A stretch of DNA of 36,553 nucleotides from Acidimicrobiia bacterium. GTDB taxonomy: Bacteria > Actinomycetota > Acidimicrobiia > Spongiisociales > JAENVV01. The DNA is taken from contig JAENVV010000077.1 of assembly GCA_016650365.1 (NCBI GenBank), positions 1-36,553 of the forward strand. The letters run 5' to 3'. Each line of letters begins with the position of its first letter. The stretch's first letter is position 1. Shown piece by piece: positions 23,914-32,100 of the stretch. The notes beneath the pieces were generated by a model that was given only the letters and a program-made list of their open reading frames with translations, was not told where the DNA came from and did not search any database. The position numbers and the translations under genes were made by a program.

Positions 23914-26900
23914 GTGTCTGATCAACCGCATGAGCTGAACAGCGACCAACAGGCGCTTGTTGAAGCAGTCGGAATCGCCAATGCGCCGCTCAGCGCGGCT
24001 GAATTGATGGCCGCTACCGGGCTTCCGGTTGACGTGGTCTTGGCGGCCGGGGATGCCCTCATCTCGGCCGGATGGCTTGTCGACGACAGCCGCGGCTATG
24101 GCCCTACGGAGCAAGCAACTCAACTGGAAGTCAGCCATGCGCGACGCAGCCAAATCAGTCGACAGATTGGCGCCGCAGTAGCGACTGACCGACCCGAACT
24201 AGGCGGCCGCCTGCTGGTTGCCGGAGGGGATGCCGCCGGCGGATTCGACCTGCTCGCCACCGCGGCCCTATCCGGGGAGAGTGGGACCACTGGAGCGCAC
24301 GACCTCGCCGCGTCGGCCCTGTCAGCAGCGGCCGGACTCGACATCGCCGACGACCTGCTCGGTCAGCTTCACGTCGTCGTCGGCCAACACCGCAAGGCAA
24401 TGGGAAATTCTGAAGGGGCCAGCCAATCGTTCTCGACCGCGGCCTTGCTTCTTGAGGGCCGGGAGCGCATCGACGCCCTCCGCCTGTGCGCCGCTACCGA
24501 AGATGACCACCAGCACCCCCAGGAAGCGGAGCGCTGGCTGGTGGCTGCTCAATACGAGGCCGTGCGGCAAGGAGAAACCAACCTATACGGTTCGCTGCTG
24601 GCAGTTCATGCCCTGACGCTTTCGAGGATCGGCTTTCCTGCCGAAGCCGACCGGGCTCTCGAAAAGGGCCGGGCCATCCTGGCCGACACGGGATCGGCGA
24701 ACGACCAGCTGTCGGCGACGAACGAGGCCTACATCCTGCTCGACCGCGGCTATGCCCGGCAGGCCGAAGCGGCCTTCGCTTCGCTGGCGTTTCAATCCGA
24801 ACGGGATGGCAACACCATCGGGGCAAGATTCTTCAACGTCTATCACGCTCGCGCCCTGATGGCCGCCGGCAAAGCCGGCGAGGCAGCCGCCTTGCTCGAC
24901 AGCATCGTGGAGCCGGAAGGCGCATTGCTGTTCCTGAAACAACTGGCTTTGACCGAGGGTGCAGTCTGGTTCGAGCAGTGGCAATCCGCCACCGACCTTG
25001 CCAAGGCACTTACGGGCATCATCGCCGCCGAAGTCCCCCAATGGACCAACATCGGACACTTCTACCTTGCCAAGGCGTTGCTCGGCCTCGGCGAAATCGC
25101 CGAAGCCAGAACCGAACTAGCCGCGGCCTATGCCACCTGCCCCGCCGGGACCGACGGCTGGCGATGGAGGCTTCGATGCCGAGGATTGGACATGGTGCTC
25201 GGCCAGGCCGAGGGGGAGCCCTGGGACCAGACTGCCGCCGAGAACCTGACCGATGAGCTTCTCGTCGCGCGATGGTTCGACATCGCCTGTGACCTGATGA
25301 TTCACCGGGCCGAGATCGAGAAGGACCAAGAATTGGCCAAACAGGCGGCCGGACTCGCTTCGAGCCTTGGCAATCCCACGCTCGCCATCCGGGCCGCCCA
25401 TGCCGGGTCTCTGTGGGCTGATTCACAAGTGGCGGACATCGTCCGGGATGCCCGGTCCATCCATGTTGCGCTGGACGATGACTCACGGGAACAGTGGGGC
25501 TTGCTTCCCCACGTAGCCGCGGCACTCAGCGCTGAACCACCGGCGCCGGACCCCAACGACCTCACGCTCATCGACGAACTAAACGAGACCCTGACCGCCA
25601 TCGGACTCGCCGGGTCCGACGATCTCTTGACCCCGGCCCAACGCCATCAACGCGGCCTGGTCCGTCGTCGACCCTCCGCTCGCAAAGCCGGCCGCTGGCT
25701 GGGAATCGCCGCCGGAATTGCTGCAGTAATCGGAGTGTCCGTCGTCACGGCTCTAGCGCTTCAACCCGACACGCCCGTGGCTCCACCCGTGACGGTGATC
25801 GTGACCGCTTCAACGTCGACCATTCCTCTCACGGTTGAGCAGACTGAGCTACCCGCTCCAGCCGAGCGACTGTCCGGAGCCTCGGTTGCCGCTGGCGACT
25901 TTGCCCGAACTGGAGTCACCGACGCTACAGGCGTGAAGATGCCCGGCGGATACTTTTGGAAATACACCGCGGTTGCCGCTATCCGGTCAACCCCTGTTAC
26001 ATACGGCAACCTGGTGTACTTCGGATCCCAGGATTTTTCTGTATACGCGATCGACCAAACGACGAAAGACGTCTTCTGGATCATGCAGACCGGTGGAGCC
26101 GTTCTCTCGACTCCGGTGGTGGGTCAGATCGCGAATTCCGAAGGTGCCATCGGGCAGGGGGGCACCACACTGCTTGTAGTAGGGAGCGACGACGGTTTGG
26201 TCTACGCACGAGCCGCGGGCACACCGGGGGAATTGGACCCCCTTTGGACCTACCGCATCGACGCACCCGTGCGAACCGGACCAGTTTTCAGCGACAACCT
26301 CGTCATCGTGACGGGCGGCGACGGCCGCGTGCATGCCATCCAGGGGGCGGACGGTACCCCGGTTTGGACATACCCGGCCGAAGACCAGGACCCGGTAGCA
26401 GCATTCGAGACGTCACCAGCTCTCGCCAACGGTTTGATCTACGCCGGCGACAGCGACGGAGTCATGCATGTCATCAGTTCCGAAACCGGCGAGGCCGTCT
26501 GCAGATTCGATACCGGGGCCACCATCACAACCTCTGCATCGATTGTCGACGGGACCGTCTACTTCGGCGACTCGAACCAAGGCGTATATCAGATACCCGA
26601 GCACACTTGTCCGACGGATCGAGGGAATGCCGGCCGCATTCAGGTCAGGGCAGACTTCGACGTCATGGCCTATGAGGATCACTTGTTCATGCCAGACGGA
26701 GTGACCCTTTATGGATACGACATACCGAGTGGGGAGCCAGCAGGTCTCTTCTACACAACCCCTTCAAACATCAGCACTCCTTCAATAATCGCTGATGGGC
26801 TCCTGTATTTTGGCGACCAGAATGGGGTATTGCACGCAGTAGATGCAACCACGCTCAAAGGAGTGTGGACCTTCCAGACGGAAAGCCTGATCCGTTACGA

Positions 26901-26976
26901 ACCGGCGATCGGCGACGGGGTGGTATTCGTCGCTTCCGGCTCGGAGCTATGGGCGATTGGACCCGAAGCACCGTAA
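23914..26976 (+). CDS. Transmembrane protein: winged-helix/TPR cytoplasmic part, one TM helix, external PQQ-type beta-propeller
   Basis: 1020 aa, not matching any named family I know as a whole. Residues 1-75 look like a winged helix (APLSAAELMAATGLPVDVVLAAGDALISAGWL). About residues 80-560 are helical hairpins of TPR type, as in the C-terminal half of LuxR/MalT-type STAND regulators, but with no P-loop NTPase before them. One membrane helix lies at about 596-617 after RRRPSARKAGR, so the N-part is inside. A Thr/Pro linker follows, then from about 680 to the end repeated blades with patterns such as STPVTYGNLVYFGS..VYAID and GLLYFGDQNGVLHAVD..WTF: a PQQ/BamB-like propeller outside the cell. 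Probably a signalling or scaffold protein; no enzyme residues seen. GTG start with SD (aaaggga) 8 nt upstream. It stands alone between leuD and a convergent gene. Confidence 0.8.
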   Translation: MSDQPHELNSDQQALVEAVGIANAPLSAAELMAATGLPVDVVLAAGDALISAGWLVDDSRGYGPTEQATQLEVSHARRSQISRQIGAAVATDRPELGGRLLVAGGDAAGGFDLLATAALSGESGTTGAHDLAASALSAAAGLDIADDLLGQLHVVVGQHRKAMGNSEGASQSFSTAALLLEGRERIDALRLCAATEDDHQHPQEAERWLVAAQYEAVRQGETNLYGSLLAVHALTLSRIGFPAEADRALEKGRAILADTGSANDQLSATNEAYILLDRGYARQAEAAFASLAFQSERDGNTIGARFFNVYHARALMAAGKAGEAAALLDSIVEPEGALLFLKQLALTEGAVWFEQWQSATDLAKALTGIIAAEVPQWTNIGHFYLAKALLGLGEIAEARTELAAAYATCPAGTDGWRWRLRCRGLDMVLGQAEGEPWDQTAAENLTDELLVARWFDIACDLMIHRAEIEKDQELAKQAAGLASSLGNPTLAIRAAHAGSLWADSQVADIVRDARSIHVALDDDSREQWGLLPHVAAALSAEPPAPDPNDLTLIDELNETLTAIGLAGSDDLLTPAQRHQRGLVRRRPSARKAGRWLGIAAGIAAVIGVSVVTALALQPDTPVAPPVTVIVTASTSTIPLTVEQTELPAPAERLSGASVAAGDFARTGVTDATGVKMPGGYFWKYTAVAAIRSTPVTYGNLVYFGSQDFSVYAIDQTTKDVFWIMQTGGAVLSTPVVGQIANSEGAIGQGGTTLLVVGSDDGLVYARAAGTPGELDPLWTYRIDAPVRTGPVFSDNLVIVTGGDGRVHAIQGADGTPVWTYPAEDQDPVAAFETSPALANGLIYAGDSDGVMHVISSETGEAVCRFDTGATITTSASIVDGTVYFGDSNQGVYQIPEHTCPTDRGNAGRIQVRADFDVMAYEDHLFMPDGVTLYGYDIPSGEPAGLFYTTPSNISTPSIIADGLLYFGDQNGVLHAVDATTLKGVWTFQTESLIRYEPAIGDGVVFVASGSELWAIGPEAP

Positions 26977-27045
26977 AAGGCGTCCGACGTCTTCCTCGCT
27001 TTTCTGACTCGGAACCGAAGCTGACCAACCAGCCTTTTCGACTCC

Positions 27046-27834
27046 CTATGCGCCGTTGCGCTCCACGAGGAGTTTCTTGAGTAGGTCGGGGCGGTCGGTC
27101 ACAAGCCCGTCGACTCCCATATCCAGGAACCGGGTCATCTCATCGACCTCGTTTACCGTCCACACATGAACCTGTTTGCCCTGGCTTTGCACAACATCAA
27201 TCAACCGTTCATTGACCACGTTGATCCCCCGATGAAACTCCGGGACCTGAAGCACATCGGCGGTCACCCGCATTGACCGACCGGCCATCGCCCCGAAAAC
27301 GATCTTGGCCGTCTCGCGGGGTCCGGCGGAGGTGGCTACGCCTTCCCCGGCCAGTTTGCGGAGCGTACGCACCCGCTTCTCCTGAAATGAGCCGAGGATG
27401 ACCCGATCGGACAGTTTCAAGCGCCGGATCGTGTCGACCATCAGTTGCTCGATTCCAGCCGCCTTCAAATCAACGGTGAGTATCGCGTCCGGGAACGTCA
27501 TCGCCAGTTCTTCGAATGAAGGAATCGTGACGCCCATCGCCCTGGCGGGGAAATGGTTTACTGGGTCAAATCGGTAGCCGGCATCGATCGCTGCCAGCTC
27601 GGCGAGCGAGCGCGCCGAAACCGGACCGGTGGCGTCGGTGGTTCGATCCAGAATTGGGTCATGAAAACACATCAATACGCCATCGGACGAGGCGTGGACG
27701 TCGGTCTCAAGATATTTGTATCCGAGGTCAACCGCCCCCTGGAACGCCATCATCGTGTTCTCTGGCCAGAGAACGGTCGAGCCGCGGTGAGCCATTGCGA
27801 TGGGATACTGATGAGACAGGGCCGGTTTCAGCAC
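27046..27834 (-). CDS. Glycerophosphodiester phosphodiesterase
   Basis: 262-aa TIM-barrel enzyme that splits glycerophosphodiesters into glycerol 3-phosphate and an alcohol. Motifs: AHRG (His16, Arg17), PENT (Glu25), ETDVH (Glu43, Asp45), HD (His58), DLK in the third metal-site strand, and VHVWTVNE late in the barrel. No signal peptide, so it is probably cytoplasmic, recycling phospholipid head groups. The start is GTG 27834: TACACT (27846-27841) is 6 nt before it, a leaderless pattern. An internal ATG at 27795 (MAHRG) would cut the first strand. Confidence 0.9.
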   Translation of the reverse strand: MLKPALSHQYPIAMAHRGSTVLWPENTMMAFQGAVDLGYKYLETDVHASSDGVLMCFHDPILDRTTDATGPVSARSLAELAAIDAGYRFDPVNHFPARAMGVTIPSFEELAMTFPDAILTVDLKAAGIEQLMVDTIRRLKLSDRVILGSFQEKRVRTLRKLAGEGVATSAGPRETAKIVFGAMAGRSMRVTADVLQVPEFHRGINVVNERLIDVVQSQGKQVHVWTVNEVDEMTRFLDMGVDGLVTDRPDLLKKLLVERNGA

Positions 27835-27866
27835 AAGGGTAGTGTAGATAGGCGTAGTCTGATGAG
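27835..27866. promoter_or_regulatory. 32-bp region with two divergent leaderless promoters
   Basis: On the minus strand TACACT (27846-27841) lies 6 nt before the glycerophosphodiesterase GTG. On the plus strand TAGTCT (27855-27860) lies 6 nt before the GTG of the mycothiol-dependent enzyme. Each -35 region must extend into the other gene's coding sequence, so the two promoters probably exclude each other. Confidence 0.5.
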
Positions 27867-28487
27867 GTGATTCGCACTGCCTTTCTGGAAGCCGCTCAGT
27901 CCGTCATCGACCTTATTGCCAGTGACGCCGTTGCGGAAGCCTGGACGAGCCCATCGGCTCTCCAAGGATATGATGTGGCCGGCTTGAGCGGCCACCTCGG
28001 ACGGGGACTCGGCACGCCCCTTCTGTATCTTGAAGAGTCGATTCCGTCCACCGACGAGCCCATCACACCAGGCCAGTACTTTGCCTCCGTCGATGCCGAT
28101 GACGACGCCTTGCACACCGCCATCAGGGCCCGCGGCGTGAAAGCTGCCGCCAGTGGTCAGGGCGCCTTGGTCACCGAACTCGATCGCACGCTCGAGACGC
28201 TCCGGGTCCGCCTTGACGACGAACCGTTCGACCGACGAGTCACGGTGTTCGGAGGCCAGGTGATGTATCTCGATGAGTACCTCGTCACCCGATTGGTGGA
28301 GCTGGTTGTCCACGGCGAGGACCTGGCCATCAGCGTCGCTACCGACCCGCCCACGTGGCCCGGAACGGCCATCGACCTCGTGCTCGCCACCCTGGTGGAG
28401 GCCGCGGCGATCAAGCATGGACCATCCGCCATTATCACGGCCCTGAGCAGACGCGAGCGGCTGACCGCCTGGCCAAGCGCGCTCTAG
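27867..28487 (+). CDS. Maleylpyruvate isomerase family mycothiol-dependent enzyme
   Basis: 206-aa DinB-like four-helix protein of the mycothiol-dependent MDMPI group, which uses the actinobacterial thiol mycothiol as cofactor. The metal-binding histidines are expected in the helix with LSGHLGRG (near residue 45) and in YLVTRLVELVVHGEDLAISV, the conserved (E)xxxHxxDLA-type segment. The N-terminus lacks a signal. Actual reaction unknown: family members range from maleylpyruvate isomerase to thiol transferases. It starts with GTG (leaderless, see promoter). Its stop directly abuts the stop of the convergent DUF3237 gene, with no base between. Confidence 0.82.
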   Translation: MIRTAFLEAAQSVIDLIASDAVAEAWTSPSALQGYDVAGLSGHLGRGLGTPLLYLEESIPSTDEPITPGQYFASVDADDDALHTAIRARGVKAAASGQGALVTELDRTLETLRVRLDDEPFDRRVTVFGGQVMYLDEYLVTRLVELVVHGEDLAISVATDPPTWPGTAIDLVLATLVEAAAIKHGPSAIITALSRRERLTAWPSAL

Positions 28488-28898
28488 TCAGTCCGCGACG
28501 AGGTAGACCTCAAGCGTAAGTGTGCTCTGATTGGCCGAGCCGAGTCCCACGGCGATCGCCGTGTTTAAGAATCCGAGTGAGTCATCCGCCGTCTGAAACG
28601 TGATTAGCTCTCTGGGATAGGCAACCCCTCGCTCCTCACCTGCGAGCGACACTCCGGTAGCAGAGTACGACACCTTCTGACGGCCCTCGCCGATGACGGC
28701 GTGAATATCAAGGTCCATGTGGCCGTCCCCTCGAACCGTGACGTAGTCGGTCCCTACCACCGGGCGTTCGCCATCCCAGTGCGACGAGGTCGCCGAACCT
28801 GCAAACGGAAAATCGATTCGCATACCGCCGGGTGTCTGACCGATGACGTTCATTTCGAGCTGGCCGGTTATGGTGCAAAATGGTTGTAGCGAGGGCAT
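28488..28898 (-). CDS. DUF3237-like protein
   Basis: 136-aa beta-barrel-type protein of unknown function. Pattern: LQPFCTITGQLEMNVIGQTPGGMRIDFPFAGSATSSHWDGERPVVGTDYV split over strands, typical of DUF3237, where the protein begins with a strand and a G..PxGxR turn; RGDGHMDLDIHAVI is the central conserved block. No signal peptide. A good SD (GAAAGG, 6 nt before ATG 28898) supports the start. The 243 bp upstream are non-coding. Confidence 0.72.
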   Translation of the reverse strand: MPSLQPFCTITGQLEMNVIGQTPGGMRIDFPFAGSATSSHWDGERPVVGTDYVTVRGDGHMDLDIHAVIGEGRQKVSYSATGVSLAGEERGVAYPRELITFQTADDSLGFLNTAIAVGLGSANQSTLTLEVYLVAD

Positions 28899-29105
28899 GT
28901 CGACCTTTCACAAAGTGGCTTGAACCGCGACCCTAGTGACTCAGCGCCCCCGGATACGCCCTCCGGCTGGGTAGGGACTAAAGACCGTAGCCAGGTACCG
29001 AAATGTCGGATATATTCAAAGGTGCGGTTAGAACACGAAGGCCGAAAGACCGGGAGACGTAGACCGTAGGATTGGAACGGCTCACGAGAGTCGAGCCAAG
29101 GGCAG

Positions 29106-29143
29106 GAGCCCCGAGAGCTGGATGGCTAGCGGGGCTCTTGTTT
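29106..29143 (+). terminator. Hairpin at the 3' end of the large surface-protein gene
   Basis: Perfect 8-bp stem GAGCCCCG (29106-29113) and CGGGGCTC (29130-29137) with a 16-nt loop. TTGTTT follows on the plus strand. It touches the stop of the minus-strand gene, so it can end that transcript (without a U-tract) and also stop plus-strand transcription. Confidence 0.6.
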
Positions 29144-32100
29144 ATGTTCGCGTGATCGACGAGTCCAGCAGCAGCCACCCCGCCGAGTCGCCCAGGCTGG
29201 CAGTCGGTCCCGAGAACTCCACATGGAGGAGCGGAGCACCGCTCGCCGTACCGTCGGAGGACTCGGCAACCCGCTTGCCGGTTCCGGTAATCAGGAAGAC
29301 GCCGGCGTTCCCGTTCACCCACTCGGGATTGTTGACGAGAAGCTGGACGAGATCCTTGATGTCAGCAGTACGTTGATCCGGTCCGACTGCTCCGACCGAG
29401 TTCCAGTCCGCCGGGATCCATGACACAGTCTGGGTACTCCAAGTCCGGCTGCTCATATCAAATCTCGTGTTCGAAAACGCCAAACCGTTCATATGGTCCT
29501 GGACCTGTAGGCTCAGGTTGGCCGGCCCGGCAGAAGCCTCATCGACCTGAAACTGGATGTACGCCTTCGTGATGATCGAATTTCTCGGAATCTGAAGGTT
29601 CTGGAAGCGAATGCCGACTATCTGGGGACCGCCATCATCGGTCATTTCCAGATCGCTGCTGCCAATCCGCGAGGTACCGTTGGGCCGCTCCTCATTGTCG
29701 TCGTCGGAGCTCGACACGCGTACGTCGATGGTGAACGAAGTATCGGTGACGGTCACCGAAATCGTCGCCACCGAACACAAGGGGATCGGGGTCGTCGCAT
29801 CACATACTCGGTAGGTAAACGAGTCGGCGCCAACGTAGCCGGTCGCCGGCGTATATCGCACAGACCCGCCTCCGACGACGACCACCGCCCCATGCAAGGG
29901 CGCTTGAGGAATAGAGACCGACCCGGGATCGAGATCACCCTCAGGATCAGAATCATTGGCCGTCACGGCGATCGTTACGGCTGAGTTCTTGAAGGTAGTC
30001 GCAGAGTCATTGACCGCAACAGGGGCGTCTGCGACCGGATTGACAATCACGCTGACGGTAGCCGAAGCGATTGAAACTCCGTCTGACACGGTGTAGGCGA
30101 ACGAGTCGGAACCGTTCGAGTTGGGGTTCGGAATGTAGTTGCCCGACCCGCAGTTGCTGGGGACGGAGGCGGTACCTTTGGCCGCGGGCGTTGAAATCGA
30201 GCAAGAGATCGATGTCACGGCATCGTCAGAGACCACCGGCGTCCACCCAATGGCGTTGTCTTCGGCACCCGAGATCGAGACTGGGCCAGCCGTCGGAGGG
30301 TTGTTGACCGTGGCAATGGTGATGCTCACCACGGCCGTCGCGCATAACGGCGTCGGGTTCGTGAAATCACACACCCGGTAGGTAAACGAATCCGAACCGC
30401 TGACGCTCGGATTCGGTGTGTACATCACCGTCCCGAACCCGGGAGTGGCGATTCCCTTGAGCGGAGTAGTGACAATCGTTACTGAACCCACGTTGAGATC
30501 GCCATCGACATCAGTGTCATTACCGGTCACGTTGATCACAACCGAGGTGGTTCCCGTCGTCGAAGCGCTGTCGTTGGCCGCCACGGGAGCGTCCGCAACC
30601 GACGTAATCGTGACAGAGACCAGCGCCTGACCACAACGGTTGCCGCTGTCGCACACTCGATAGGTAAAGGAATCGGAGCCGTTGGCGTTCGGGTTAGGAG
30701 TGTACGTGACGGTCCCGTTCACGTTCGGGACCGCGGTGCCCTTGGTACCGTTGCTCACGATCGTTACCGAGCTGGCCACAAGATCGCCGTCGGGGTCGGA
30801 ATCATTCGCGAGAACGCTTATCGTCGCTACGGTATCCTCAAGGGTGGTCGCCAGGTCGGTGTTCACGACCGGCGAGCTACCCGCCGGGCCGCTCGAGACG
30901 TATTCGACGTGCAGCAGTGGTGCCGCTGACACCGATCCGTTATACGACTCGGCTACCCGCTTACCGGTGCCGGTGATCGTGAACGCGATGGAGTTGCCGG
31001 ACGCCCATCCGGGACGGTTGACCACCGCTTGCACAAGCGCCGAGATATCGGTTGACGTCTGGTCCGGTCCCGAGACGCCGACCGTCGGCCACGCCGGCGG
31101 TACCCACGCCACCGACGGCGCCAGGACCGGTCGACTGCTCACGTCGAAACTCGCGCTCGTGAAGGCTGTGGCGTTGTCGGTCGCTTGAGCCTTGATCATC
31201 AGGTTGGTTGGCTCTGATGAGGCCTCGTCGACCTGGAACTTCAGGTAGGCACTCGAAATCGTCATGCCTTGCGGCACGGTGAGATTCTGGAACCGGATCC
31301 CGACTGTCTGAACGGTGGTCCCGTCAAGGACAAATTCCAGATCGGAACTCCCGATCCGGGTTGCCCCGGCAGGAATCTCCTCGTTGTCATCATTGCCATT
31401 GATAACCCGACGCTCGACCACAGTTGGAGCATTGGTCACATCGATGGTCAGAATCGCGGTGTCACATAACGCAGATAGGTCGCACACCCGATAGGTGATT
31501 TGAACCGATCCTGAGAACCCCGCGGCTGACGTGTAGGAGATTATGCCCGCCCCGGTAACCGACGCTGATCCGTTGGACGGCGGGGTGACAATCGTGACGG
31601 AGGCCGGATTCAGGTCGAGGTCCACGTCCGTGTCGTTGGCAGTCACATTGACCTGGATGGTCACCCCGGCGGCAGCCAGCGCCCCATCGGCAACGGCTTG
31701 GGGAGCGTCCGCAACGGATCGGACGGTCATGGACACGAGTCCGGTATCGGTCGAGACCCCGTCACTCACCTGATAGGTAAACGAGGTGAACCCATTGAAG
31801 TTGGCCGGCGGTACATAGGAACCCGCTGAACAATTCGACGGCACCGAAGCGGTGCCTACAGTGGGTTGAATCGTGATCAAGCACGTCAGGTTCGACGAGT
31901 CAGAATCCGAGACGCTCGGTGTCCACGACCCGGTGACGTCCTCATCAGTGCTGGCCGCGACGTCCCCGGCGGTTGGAGGAGCGTTGAGCGCTCCCACGGA
32001 CACCGTCACATTGGCGGTGGCGCACAACAATGCGACATCGCACACCTGATACGAGAATGTGCCCTGACCGAGGAACCCGCTTGTCGGGGTGTAGTTGACG

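Noticed and set aside
28940-29060. c-di-GMP-I riboswitch
   Set aside because: Only fragments resemble the consensus, in the wrong order and without the P3 hairpin; kept only as a possible structured RNA.
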